From: a virus | DNA length: 47,214 nucleotides | Strand: one strand, 5' to 3' | Virus record (IMG/VR): IMGVR_UViG_3300036766_000117 | Span: 1-47,214 of that record | Shown here: positions 16,932 to 23,037 of the stretch, one piece after another | Layout: each line of letters begins with the position of its first letter | Numbering within the stretch: the stretch's first letter is position 1 | Position numbers and translations under genes: made by a program | The notes under the pieces: generated by a model | Told to the model about the DNA's origin: nothing | Databases searched by the model: none | The model's input: the letters and a program-made list of their open reading frames with translations, nothing else

Positions 16932-17289
16932 ATAAGTAATTGCAATTGGAACACCTGGTTTCCCAACTTGGAATTTCAGGGTCGTTGTTGCCGTAAGTAA
17001 TCACTGTGCCTCCGCACCAGATGCAGCATTGCTGCTTCTGATACTGTGTTTCCAGTGCCCCGTTCAATCTGAACCCCCGCTCCATTAAAGTATTCCATAG
17101 AATTTCAGCAAGTCTGTCTCGGTACACATCAGGATGCAACTCACCTTCGGGCATACGCATTTGCGTTTCAGGAATGAACAGGTCAATGAGTGCAAGTTTG
17201 TCCCCGAACTCCACCTTTTTATTGCTTAAAATCAGATAGGCTTGATTCAGTGGTTTGGGCTGGGCTTTCTGTACTGGGTTCTTGGCCAT
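16918..17289 (-). CDS. Zinc-ribbon protein, unknown
   Basis: 123 aa from the ATG at 17289, which has a GAAAGGAGGAAC site; a 175-aa reading from 17445 would lie inside the upstream gene. The C-terminus carries CIWCGGT and CSNCNYLYDED, a four-Cys zinc ribbon. The middle (DVYRDRLAEILWNTLMERGFRLNG) is helical. Typical of small phage nucleic-acid-binding or regulatory proteins. Confidence 0.6.
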   Translation of the reverse strand: MAKNPVQKAQPKPLNQAYLILSNKKVEFGDKLALIDLFIPETQMRMPEGELHPDVYRDRLAEILWNTLMERGFRLNGALETQYQKQQCCIWCGGTVITYGNNDPEIPSWETRCSNCNYLYDED

Positions 17290-17518
17290 GTTCCTCCTTT
17301 CTTTTTGCTGTCTCGACTGATTGTCTGCGTAGGTCTGCGTTCTGGGTATGGAGTCCCTTTTCTTCGGCTGTGATTCGACCCAAGTGATAATAGATATTGC
17401 GGTCTGACACTCCATAGAACTTGGCAATGGAAGGGACACTCTCACCTGCTATGTAGCGGGAGCGGATGTCATTCTTGGCTTGGATAACTTGTTCGGCTAG
17501 TAATTTATTTTGGCTCAT
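17219..17518 (-). CDS. HTH DNA-binding protein
   Basis: 99 aa. Residues ~15-50 contain a resolvase/terminase-style helix-turn-helix (GESVPSIAKFYGVSDRNIYYHLGRI). The C-terminal half is a charged, unstructured tail. It overlaps the next gene by 71 bp and the previous one by 4 bp. It may regulate this operon or act in DNA packaging as a small-subunit-like protein; the first fits its early-operon position better. Confidence 0.55.
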   Translation of the reverse strand: MSQNKLLAEQVIQAKNDIRSRYIAGESVPSIAKFYGVSDRNIYYHLGRITAEEKGLHTQNADLRRQSVETAKRKEEHGQEPSTESPAQTTESSLSDFKQ

Positions 17519-17736
17519 ATATGTTTTTCAACTAATTTTTCTATAAAAGGTGCACAGTCTTTAAGTATCTGTTCCTCATTAAGCCAGTAGTTTTCATCAT
17601 TTAATATCTTTTTGGCCTGCTCAAGTCCGAACTTACTTCCTTCAAGGAAGGAGTCAGTGAGAGCTAACTTGAGCGGTGCTTCGTCAATGAACTCTTGATG
17701 TCCACACTTGGGACAGATGCTTGTTTTATCAGACAT
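17515..17736 (-). CDS. 73-aa zinc-binding protein
   Basis: Start chosen at 17736, after GAGGAGGTAC; an upstream reading would overlap the previous gene. It begins MSDKTSICPKCGHQEF with one CPKCGH motif, then an acidic helical remainder (EEQILKDCAPFIEKLVEKH). Function not recognised. Confidence 0.55.
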   Translation of the reverse strand: MSDKTSICPKCGHQEFIDEAPLKLALTDSFLEGSKFGLEQAKKILNDENYWLNEEQILKDCAPFIEKLVEKHI

Positions 17737-17965
17737 TGTGTACCTCCTCGATTGCTTTGACATATCTTTCGTATTCTGTCTCAAGAAATATGCGGGCTGC
17801 ATTCCATGCACCATTGAGAAAGTTTGGGTCTTCGGGGTCAAGCATAGTAATATCGGGTTCAAGACTTTGAAAGTTCTTAATCATAGTAGTCATGCGTTCT
17901 TTGTACCAGTTCTCTATTACTTTAAGTGGGATTTTAGTATTGTTATCCATATCTTTTAACTTCAT
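17729..17965 (-). CDS. 78-aa helical protein, unknown
   Basis: The start at 17965 forms an ATGA overlap with the 25-aa leader peptide; an ATG 5 codons later is an alternative. The body is helical and amphipathic (PLKVIENWYKERMTTMIKNF, AWNAARIFLETEYERYVKAI). No family. Among the first products of the leftward operon, so probably expressed early. Confidence 0.55.
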   Translation of the reverse strand: MKLKDMDNNTKIPLKVIENWYKERMTTMIKNFQSLEPDITMLDPEDPNFLNGAWNAARIFLETEYERYVKAIEEVHNV

Positions 17966-18039
17966 TCTCTGTACATACTATCATACTCTGGTGTATTTGT
18001 CAAGTCCCAATCTAGCTTCGTACCTTTGATATACCTCAT
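17962..18039 (-). CDS. 25-aa leaderless leader peptide
   Basis: A short frame starts at 18039, 8 nt after the -10 box of a consensus promoter (18048-18076), and ends in an ATGA overlap with the next gene. The sequence MRYIKGTKLDWDLTNTPEY is not low complexity. Position and coupling suggest it is translated; it may only serve to couple translation of the operon. Confidence 0.4.
   Translation of the reverse strand: MRYIKGTKLDWDLTNTPEYDSMYRE
17975..18003 (-). promoter_or_regulatory. Internal leftward promoter
   Basis: TTGACA (18003-17998), 17 bp, TAGTAT (17980-17975), inside the 25-aa frame and about 9 nt upstream of the ATG at 17965. Consensus-like with ideal spacing, it would give a nearly leaderless mRNA for the 78-aa gene. 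Confidence 0.55.
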
Positions 18040-18047
18040 TACTATTT

Positions 18048-18076
18048 ATACTAGCACATCAACGAGTTCTTGTCAA
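18048..18076 (-). promoter_or_regulatory. Main leftward early promoter
   Basis: TTGACA (18076-18071), 17 bp, TAGTAT (18053-18048). It drives the ~6.5-kb leftward operon. Its -35 lies 9 bp from the -35 of the divergent rightward promoter; the interval reads TGTCAA...TTGACA, so a repressor bound there would affect both. Confidence 0.65.
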
Positions 18077-18085
18077 TGGGGACAC

Positions 18086-18114
18086 TTGACAAATCGGGGA
18101 AAGTGTGATACATT
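18086..18114 (+). promoter_or_regulatory. Rightward promoter of the structured RNA
   Basis: TTGACA (18086-18091), 17 bp, TACATT (18109-18114), with a TGA just before the -10 (extended -10). A start 7 nt after the -10 would be position 18121, one base before the first helix of the RNA candidate. Confidence 0.65.
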
Positions 18115-18120
18115 TTATTT

Positions 18121-18243
18121 ATGCGAGACGGAATGAAGCATCACACAAATCAAAAAGAATTGGCTCATGCGGACAAGAAATTGTCTCGCAGACATTTGAG
18201 GTGTGATAGCTTCACTTGCCCGCAGTAGTCAGTTCTTTTTTTT
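18121..18243 (+). ncRNA. Candidate structured small RNA, pseudoknotted
   Basis: Two long complementary pairs are interleaved. TGCGAGAC (18122-18129) pairs with GTCTCGCA (18183-18190), 8 bp perfect. TGAAGCATCACAC (18134-18146) pairs with GTGTGATAGCTTCA (18201-18214), 13 bp with one bulged A. Together they would form a pseudoknot or switch between two folds. A T8 run at 18236-18243 could end the transcript, although it does not directly follow a hairpin. A 35-aa frame (18121-18228) fits the same promoter in leaderless mode and cannot be excluded, but the helices are hard to explain by coding. Confidence 0.55.
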
Positions 18244-18376
18244 GTGGGATAAGCTCACTTAAAAGAGTCTGAAGCTGTCCAAGAAATGTGGTTCTGGTAA
18301 GCGACTTTGACTTTCGACTGTACAAGGGTACTGCTACGGAGCTGAAGTCTAACTTACCTACAAGGGATATTGTTTT
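18244..18376 (+). other. Gene-free leader with a long helix
   Basis: No gene seen. GGTAAG (18296-18301) and GACTT (18303-18307) pair with AAGTC (18345-18349) and CTTACC (18353-18358), an 11-bp interrupted stem just before the start region of the 91-aa gene. It could be the 5' leader of that gene or a continuation of the upstream RNA. Confidence 0.4.
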
Positions 18377-18652
18377 ATGAATACATCTCAAGATATTAAA
18401 TATGACCCAGAACAAAAAGCCTATGTCGGCAAGTGCCGAGAATGTCATGGGTTAAAGTCTCATCCACTTGCCTATCTCAATGGAATACACGGGGTAAGAC
18501 ACCTCATCCTCAAACATCCTCAACAATTAAAAACAAAAATTTCTTACAAAACCATATTTATTCCATTCCAATCTGGACTGGAAATTCCTACAGAACAATC
18601 TAAAGAACTCCAAAAAGAAGTTGATAGGAGTAAAAGATTGTCATTATTTTAG
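18377..18652 (+). CDS. Small zinc-finger-like protein
   Basis: 91 aa. Residues ~18-50 contain CRECHGLKSH...GIHGVRHLILKHP, a C-x2-C...H-x3-H/H arrangement compatible with a C2H2-like finger. The rest is polar and Lys-rich. An AAGGGA sequence lies upstream at marginal spacing. It sits between two structured, gene-free regions on the rightward early transcript. A DNA- or RNA-binding regulator is plausible. Confidence 0.5.
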   Translation: MNTSQDIKYDPEQKAYVGKCRECHGLKSHPLAYLNGIHGVRHLILKHPQQLKTKISYKTIFIPFQSGLEIPTEQSKELQKEVDRSKRLSLF

Positions 18653-18830
18653 CGACAGGGGGTTAAATCTAGTCATGTCGCAGCACAGAAAAGGACTAGA
18701 GCTAAAGCCTGATGACTTCGCCAGCATGCGAAGACCCGACAGGAAATAGTCTTAAACACCTACGAAATACAAAGTTGTGGTATGTAGGCGTACCAACAGA
18801 GGAAGCATAATGGCTGTTGGTTTCACAGAC
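18653..18830 (+). ncRNA. Candidate structured RNA with four helices
   Basis: No convincing gene. Successive pairs: TCTAGTC (18668-18674)/GACTAGA (18694-18700); CTTCGC (18716-18721)/GCGAAG (18728-18733); CCTAC (18759-18763)/GTAGG (18784-18788) with inner ATAC/GTAT; and ACCAACAG (18792-18799)/CTGTTGGT (18814-18821). GACTA (18694) can also pair with TAGTC (18747), enclosing the CTTCGC hairpin. A 24-aa frame (18675-18749) is a coding alternative. Confidence 0.4.
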
Positions 18831-18947
18831 ACTTGAATGGCACGGACAAAAAAACCGAGACTGTCATTTACTTATACTCTTAATGGGGGTAGGGGGAGAC
18901 ATTACCATTCTTTACCCTCTTGGAAATAACATAAAAGAAATATAATT
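18831..18947 (+). other. Intergenic stretch with possible promoter
   Basis: No gene over 20 codons. A TATACT box near 18875 and a G-rich patch (GGGGGTAGGGGG) precede the 128-aa gene at 18948, whose own start lacks a ribosome-binding site. Confidence 0.3.
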
Positions 18948-19334
18948 ATGAATTTACTTAATCAAAAATTAAAAGATTTAATTAAAGAGTTTGGTTTCAC
19001 TGAAGTTAAAAAGACAATGGATTTTTTTTCAGCCTACCAGCTAGAAAAATCACTTCAACATACTGATGAAGTTAAGTTAAAAAAGTATTCCATTGCCAGT
19101 TCAATTACACCAGAAGATATTTTAGAAATTGCTACCCAGTACAAATGCTCAACTGGTTTTGTTCAGCTCCAGTATGAAGTGCTCATCAATTATTGTGAGT
19201 CGAAAGGAAAGACTTACAAAAATTACAAAGCAGCCCTTCGCAATTTTGTACTCCGTGATATGAAGCAAACCATAGAAAGGAGGACAGAAAAGAATGCCAG
19301 ACCAGCAGTTGACGCAAGAGGACTCTCTAAATAA
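18948..19334 (+). CDS. Putative replication/DNA-binding protein, unknown
   Basis: 128 aa, Lys-rich. The C-terminal part (YEVLINYCESKGKTYKNYKAALRNFVLRDMKQ) matches the ending often seen in phage replication-initiator or HTH proteins, where a final helix bundle is followed by basic residues. The N-terminal half is helical. It overlaps the next gene by 41 bp. Inference only. Confidence 0.45.
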   Translation: MNLLNQKLKDLIKEFGFTEVKKTMDFFSAYQLEKSLQHTDEVKLKKYSIASSITPEDILEIATQYKCSTGFVQLQYEVLINYCESKGKTYKNYKAALRNFVLRDMKQTIERRTEKNARPAVDARGLSK

Positions 19335-19659
19335 ATACAGTGAGAAGTGGGAAGTCTTCATGTCTAACCAAAAAGAACCATACTTTCTCAACGAAATGGA
19401 GTATGCCGTACTTCAAGATGCTTTACTCAAGGGTATGAAAGGGGTCATCCACTTTGACAAGTTCATGCTTAATACTTCTTTTATTGTGTCGAGCTATCGC
19501 AAGGAAAGAAAACTCAAACCTGAATTTGAACCCAAACAACTTGAAGAACCAGTCTATAATCCCACGCCTGAACAGATGGAACGGACACGAATTAAAATTG
19601 AGGAGATTAAAAAGAATTTGCACATCAAGTTTTCCATGAGCGACCCGCAAGAAAAGTGA
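19294..19659 (+). CDS. Conserved small protein, unknown
   Basis: 121 aa, with AAAGGAGGACAG upstream of its ATG. It contains a helical N-terminus (EWEVFMSN-like region, FLNEMEYAVLQDALLKGMKGVIHFD) and a charged C-terminal coil (QMERTRIKIEEIKKNLHIKFS). No family recognised. Last gene of the rightward early block before the convergent junction. Confidence 0.5.
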   Translation: MPDQQLTQEDSLNKYSEKWEVFMSNQKEPYFLNEMEYAVLQDALLKGMKGVIHFDKFMLNTSFIVSSYRKERKLKPEFEPKQLEEPVYNPTPEQMERTRIKIEEIKKNLHIKFSMSDPQEK

Positions 19660-19668
19660 ACGGATTGT

Positions 19669-19736
19669 AATATCCCAAAAAAAGAAAAGCCCGTCTTTCA
19701 ACGAGCTTCCCTTCGGGATATTGCTTACTTTAAGTA
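19669..19736. terminator. Convergent-junction hairpins
   Basis: Between converging genes lie AATATCCC (19669-19676)/GGGATATT (19715-19722) and a short palindrome CTTACTTTAAGTAAG near 19724-19738. The first encloses an A7 stretch and a smaller stem. It fits a two-way terminator, but no clean stem plus T-run is seen on either strand. Confidence 0.4.
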
Positions 19737-19790
19737 AGAATACCCTTTGAGTATAACATGACAGTTCAAGTTCGTCAAGTTGCCAGTGTT

Positions 19791-20339
19791 TTACCAACTT
19801 GCCGAGTAGTAAAACTCGAACCCCTTGTCAGCCTCCGCTAGTGCTTTCTCCAGTATTTTTTTGGTATCAACCAAATCATTGTAGTAATACTGGTCGTATG
19901 CTTGACTGCCAAAGAAAAACCCTTCAGTTGTCGGGAGCAATTCCTTTGCAACTGTCGGGTCTTTGATATACTCGCCATCCTCCATGATAGGTTCGTTGCT
20001 CACATACTCACCTGTCTTTTCATTCTTATATGAACGGCTACCATTTTGGATTTTACCTTTGACTAACACGCTGGCTTTGAGTACCTTGTTGACCGCATCG
20101 AGTAATTCTTGCATGTCCTCTTTGCTTACAAGTAAGTCATGCCCGCTATAGTCTTCATCGTCTGCAAGTTTTTCAACAAACCAGTTATGGATTGCGTTTG
20201 CTTTTCTCCAGTATCCCGCATCCATGACAAGTTCTTTTACTTCTTGCCCTTCGATTTCTTTTACACCTGAAATTTTTAGTTTTTCTCTTTTCTCTTTCCA
20301 AATGTAAAACTTTTTGCTCAAATACATATCTAATCCCAT
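19791..20339 (-). CDS. Phage-conserved protein starting MGLDMYL, unknown
   Basis: 182 aa, with a GAAAGGAGGTGAATAA site directly upstream. It shows the pattern MGLDMYLSKK...AGYWRKANAIHNWFV...LLPTTEGFFFG...YYNDLVDTKKILEKAL, which I recognise as a recurring hypothetical protein of phages and mobile elements, with no established function known to me. Promoter-distal gene of the second leftward operon. Confidence 0.65.
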   Translation of the reverse strand: MGLDMYLSKKFYIWKEKREKLKISGVKEIEGQEVKELVMDAGYWRKANAIHNWFVEKLADDEDYSGHDLLVSKEDMQELLDAVNKVLKASVLVKGKIQNGSRSYKNEKTGEYVSNEPIMEDGEYIKDPTVAKELLPTTEGFFFGSQAYDQYYYNDLVDTKKILEKALAEADKGFEFYYSASW

Positions 20340-20356
20340 AATTTATTCACCTCCTT

Positions 20357-20512
20357 TCATCCTAATTTTTTTAACTCTCTTTCGAGAAGCTGTCGCATCT
20401 CGTATAGTTTTTCAATTTCAAGTACGCATATTTCCCGCTTGCGTTCAAGCAATTTGAGTGTGCGTTTTATCAACCACTTTCTTTTACTGTCTGTCATTTT
20501 TTTTGGTAGCAT
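20357..20512 (-). CDS. Small coiled-coil protein
   Basis: 51 aa from 20512 (or 46 aa from 20497). Reads KRKWLIKRTLKLLERKREICVLEIEKLYEMRQLL, a continuous charged helix with heptad leucines. There is no strong ribosome-binding site. It lies between two well-supported genes of the same operon. Confidence 0.45.
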   Translation of the reverse strand: MLPKKMTDSKRKWLIKRTLKLLERKREICVLEIEKLYEMRQLLERELKKLG

Positions 20513-20513
20513 A

Positions 20514-20615
20514 CTCGTGGCTCATTGTCGGAAACGGCTCACCAACCCCTCATGGACAACTCATGCGTTGATGATTTAATCAACGAACCACGAGCACGCT
20601 ATCAAAAAGCGTGCT
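20514..20615 (-). other. Structured intergenic element
   Basis: Three perfect inverted repeats: CTCGTGG (20514-20520)/CCACGAG (20588-20594), CGTTGAT (20566-20572)/ATCAACG (20579-20585), and AGCACGC (20593-20599)/GCGTGCT (20609-20615). The first encloses the second. The last overlaps the stop of the neighbouring gene. No T-run follows, so processing or attenuation is as likely as termination. Confidence 0.4.
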
Positions 20616-20889
20616 GTAATCTATATCCTATGCCTCTCTTTACTGCCAGTGGTAGGTCAAGTAAATCTACCTCGTGCCCTAGAATACTGGTATCTCCCGC
20701 CATTGCATCAATTACAACTCCGTTGAGTTCAGTACCTAACCATTGATTGAACCCGTTGGGTGCGTCTGCGTTGCAACTCATACCATAGACATTGAGTTCA
20801 CCTTCGTCAAAGATAGCGACTGTGTATCTATCCCATGACTCCCCGCCATTATCAAAAACTCTAATTCTTGCAGGATAATTGTCGTTCAT
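20602..20889 (-). CDS. Conserved mobile-element protein, unknown
   Basis: 95 aa. Pattern ARIRVFDNGGESWDRYTVAIFDEG...YGMSCNADAPNGFNQWLG...EVDLLDLPLAVKRGI is familiar from hypothetical proteins on phages and plasmids, usually in accessory operons; function unknown. ATGA overlap with the gene upstream. Confidence 0.6.
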   Translation of the reverse strand: MNDNYPARIRVFDNGGESWDRYTVAIFDEGELNVYGMSCNADAPNGFNQWLGTELNGVVIDAMAGDTSILGHEVDLLDLPLAVKRGIGYRLQHAF

Positions 20890-21032
20890 AGTGTCGCTTT
20901 GACTTCAACTCGCAACCTCTCAACAACTCCAGCCCAGTAAACTAAGCCGTGCATATCAACTAAGCTATCGGGATTGTCAATTATATATTTGACATTCTCT
21001 TTTGCTTTTTGTAATTCTTCGAATTTTGTCAT
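20886..21032 (-). CDS. 48-aa protein, unknown
   Basis: Preceded by GAGAGGAGGTGAAAAG and coupled by ATGA to the next gene, both strong signs of translation. The peptide is helical (FEELQKAKENVKYIIDNPDSLVDMHGLVYWAGVVERL). It resembles short conserved phage proteins, without a named function. Confidence 0.65.
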   Translation of the reverse strand: MTKFEELQKAKENVKYIIDNPDSLVDMHGLVYWAGVVERLRVEVKATL

Positions 21033-21070
21033 AACTTTTCACCTCCTCTCAATTAGTTTGGTAGTTAGTC

Positions 21071-21094
21071 GAGTAGTCAAGTGATTGACTACTC
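21071..21094 (-). repeat. 10-bp perfect hairpin in an operon gap
   Basis: GAGTAGTCAA (21071-21080), loop GTGA, TTGACTACTC (21085-21094). It lies between the 152-aa gene and the 48-aa gene; no T-run follows on the minus strand. Probably an mRNA processing or stability element. Confidence 0.6.
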
Positions 21095-21102
21095 TCAAGC
21101 TA

Positions 21103-21561
21103 TCAAGCCGTCAAGTCGTCTGCTCTGTCTCTGATATTCTCAAGACTAGAGAAGCAATTACTCCCGCCTGTGTAGTCCTTGTCATGCTGTGCTGTCCTTA
21201 TCAAGATATTATCGAACCAGCCATTGTTAGAACCTCGGACATCGTCAGTTGAAAAGTAAACTAGCTTGCCAGTGTGCGGGCTTCTAAAAAATCCGCTCAT
21301 GTAAAAGTGTCCTCGACTGAAGCTCACTAGCTCATAATCTCCCATAGCTTTTGCAATAGCTTTTTTGTATTGCTTTGCAAACAATGCGAACTCCTCCGTC
21401 AACCCGCTTGAACTTTGAAAGCTAACATCTAACCATTCTTCAATCCCGCCTGATTTTATTCTGTCCATTTTTGCATCGCCTGCGTTCTGTCTCAATGCCC
21501 GTGCCCGTGCTTCGAGTTCTTCTGCTTCGTTTATAATGCTATTTATCTGTACTTGTTGCAT
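21103..21561 (-). CDS. Conserved accessory protein, unknown
   Basis: 152 aa with a GAAAGGAGGTGAATAATT site. The N-terminal ~30 residues are a helix (INEAEELEARARALRQNAG). The rest alternates beta and alpha: DYELVSFSRGHFYMSGFFRSPHTGKLVYFSTDDVRG, then WFDNILIRTAQHDKDYTGG. This pattern occurs in hypothetical proteins of phages and plasmids. No catalytic motif recognised. Confidence 0.6.
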   Translation of the reverse strand: MQQVQINSIINEAEELEARARALRQNAGDAKMDRIKSGGIEEWLDVSFQSSSGLTEEFALFAKQYKKAIAKAMGDYELVSFSRGHFYMSGFFRSPHTGKLVYFSTDDVRGSNNGWFDNILIRTAQHDKDYTGGSNCFSSLENIRDRADDLTA

Positions 21562-21594
21562 AATTATTCACCTCCTTTCAGTTGTATATTTCTA

Positions 21595-21625
21595 CTCTTG
21601 ACCTCCGTTTGCGGTCAGTCAAGAG
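21595..21625 (-). repeat. 8-bp hairpin in an operon gap
   Basis: CTCTTGAC (21595-21602) pairs with GTCAAGAG (21618-21625), with an alternative inner pair TGACC/GGTCA. It sits between the 180-aa and 152-aa genes, similar in placement to the hairpin at 21071. Confidence 0.5.
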
Positions 21626-21634
21626 CAGTGATAG

Positions 21635-22177
21635 TCAACCGACTATTTGCATTTCTCCCGCCTCCAAGTAATACTCGAAGCTGTAGCCCTCCGAGTCGTA
21701 GCACTTCCAAATGGGATATAAATTTTTATATCCTGCGTCCTGTTGATACATATTTGTTGCATCATAGAACCCCGCAAAAGTGAAGTGGTCGAAATCTGCC
21801 AGTATTTGCAGTTCTCTAGTTCCTAGAGGGTTTGAGCTTCTCAAGTAAGTATCAAGCTCGTTATTCTCCAGCTTGCCATAGTTCTTGACTGCTTTGAGTC
21901 CTTCCTGAAGTTTAGAGGGCTTGAATGCTACTCGTTGCAGGTATTCAATGCCTTTGGCTGTATGTTCTGGCGTGATTTTATACTCATCCTGCCAGTTGTA
22001 GTCCTCAACTGTCATTTTGACGAGTTCTGGCTGGCTTATCGTCTCATCACTGGTAAAATCCTTTTTCAGTTCGTGATTGTTTTTAGAGTAGCCAGTCAAT
22101 CGCTTTTTGATATTGAGTATTTCCTGATAGGTTAGAATATCCTTATTGAGTAGCGTTTGAGTGTTGATATACTTCAT
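21635..22177 (-). CDS. First gene of the second leftward operon, unknown
   Basis: 180 aa with GAAAGGAGGTGAACTAAC upstream. The N-terminal half is helical (KYINTQTLLNKDILTYQEILNIKKRLTGYSKNNHELKKD). The C-terminal half ends in a strand-rich segment (DHFTFAGFYDATNMYQQDAGYKNLYPIWKCYDSEGYSFEYYLEAGE). It shares style with the two genes downstream. No family name can be given. Confidence 0.6.
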   Translation of the reverse strand: MKYINTQTLLNKDILTYQEILNIKKRLTGYSKNNHELKKDFTSDETISQPELVKMTVEDYNWQDEYKITPEHTAKGIEYLQRVAFKPSKLQEGLKAVKNYGKLENNELDTYLRSSNPLGTRELQILADFDHFTFAGFYDATNMYQQDAGYKNLYPIWKCYDSEGYSFEYYLEAGEMQIVG

Positions 22178-22201
22178 GTTAGTTCACCTCCTTTCATGTT
22201 C

Positions 22202-22244
22202 TGTAATATATTACAATAATATACCACTGGTAGGACTTTGTCAA
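22202..22244 (-). promoter_or_regulatory. Leftward promoter with overlapping palindromic operator
   Basis: TTGACA (22244-22239), 17 bp, TATTAT (22221-22216). The next bases are the perfect 14-bp palindrome TGTAATATATTACA (22215-22202), which covers the predicted start site. This is a classical place for a repressor, so the operon is probably regulated. Confidence 0.65.
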
Positions 22245-22280
22245 GTACCAAAATGGCGACACTCTAGGCACGCAGAACAT

Positions 22281-22297
22281 AATATATAGTATATATT
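22281..22297. repeat. AT-rich palindrome AATATATA-G-TATATATT
   Basis: Two 8-bp arms around one G, in the gap between divergent genes. It could be an operator for the rightward gene or a melting element. Its half-sites differ from the palindrome at 22202. Confidence 0.45.
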
Positions 22298-22320
22298 GTC
22301 TATTACTCTTGATTTATAGT

Positions 22321-22328
22321 GTTATAAT
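22321..22328 (+). promoter_or_regulatory. Near-leaderless promoter GTTATAAT
   Basis: GTGTTATAAT (TATAAT 22323-22328) with an extended TGT, then 7 nt to the ATG at 22336. The stretch GTTATAATC(T)AGTCAATGG is nearly repeated at 32364-32380. Confidence 0.55.
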
Positions 22329-22335
22329 CTAGTCA

Positions 22336-22761
22336 ATGGATATTAAAACAAGTGCTATAGTCTCTGGTAAGCATACTGATAGTCAGATATTAAAGACTCT
22401 AGTCAATAAACCAGACTCTAAAGATAAGAAGTTAGAGACTAGAGTAGATATTAAAAGAGACATAGTTAGATTATTGACAAAGCATAATCTTACTATTGAA
22501 GACATAATCATCAAGTATAAAGAGATATACGATATGCGGTTGGCGGGGACGAAGGTCTCGGATGTTGTAAATGTCCTCTCGTCTCTTGAAAAACTACATG
22601 GTTTGCATACCAAATCAGAGAACATAGACGAGATAACTCTAACTCTAAGCTCTAAGACTCCAGAAGAACTAGAAGAATACTTAACAGACACACTCCAGAA
22701 GACTAAGACTATACTTGCTAGACTACAAGCAAGGCGTATCAATAGAACTTCAAGTGGTTAG
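22336..22761 (+). CDS. Putative small terminase subunit or regulator
   Basis: 141 aa. A polar N-terminus, then helices (ETRVDIKRDIVRLLTKHNLTIEDIIIKYKEIYDM), a GTKVSDVVNVLSSLEKLHGLHTK helix and an acidic C-terminal helix. Small terminase subunits often have this HTH-plus-oligomerisation layout, and it lies upstream of the large terminase with four small genes between. A transcription regulator is the alternative. Confidence 0.35.
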   Translation: MDIKTSAIVSGKHTDSQILKTLVNKPDSKDKKLETRVDIKRDIVRLLTKHNLTIEDIIIKYKEIYDMRLAGTKVSDVVNVLSSLEKLHGLHTKSENIDEITLTLSSKTPEELEEYLTDTLQKTKTILARLQARRINRTSSG

Positions 22762-23037
22762 CTTCTAGTATCCCAATACATAGATATATATTATATATTC
22801 TATATTCTATTTTTGATTATATGTTTATAGTATTCTATGGGTATGCGTAATGGTGAGCTTATAGTATGCAAGGGAGGGAGGCACAGTCGAAGGGGGGTAC
22901 ACCTGAACATTCGACCATCCAAAATCATTGACACCTCGAACAAGTCAGCGATATATTTTTAAGAACGCCTACCCCCTGAACTAGAACTAGACATATTCCC
23001 TCTTGCAAACCAAAAGAATAATGGATATGCTTATCAC
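22762..23037 (+). other. Intergenic region with AT-rich repeats and a promoter
   Basis: No gene seen. AT-rich tracts (ATATATATTATATATTC type) at about 22784-22810 are followed by a purine-rich G patch near 22865-22900. TTGACA (22928-22933), 18 bp, TATATT (22952-22957) gives a good promoter for the HAD-like gene. A packaging site or origin is possible but unproven. Confidence 0.4.
22928..22957 (+). promoter_or_regulatory. Rightward promoter for the HAD-like/Acb2-like genes
   Basis: TTGACA, 18-bp spacer, TATATT. It yields a ~75-nt leader that contains a 6-codon frame ending in an ATGA overlap with the ATG at 23038. Confidence 0.55.

Noticed and set aside
18212-18448. 78-codon minus-strand frame
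   Set aside because: It overlaps the structured RNA region and the 91-aa gene, has no ribosome-binding site and no coupling to neighbours.
18700-18750. CTGATGA ... GAAA resembling a hammerhead ribozyme core
   Set aside because: The stem after CTGATGA does not close directly on GAAA, and no U-H cleavage site pairs with the strand after GAAA.
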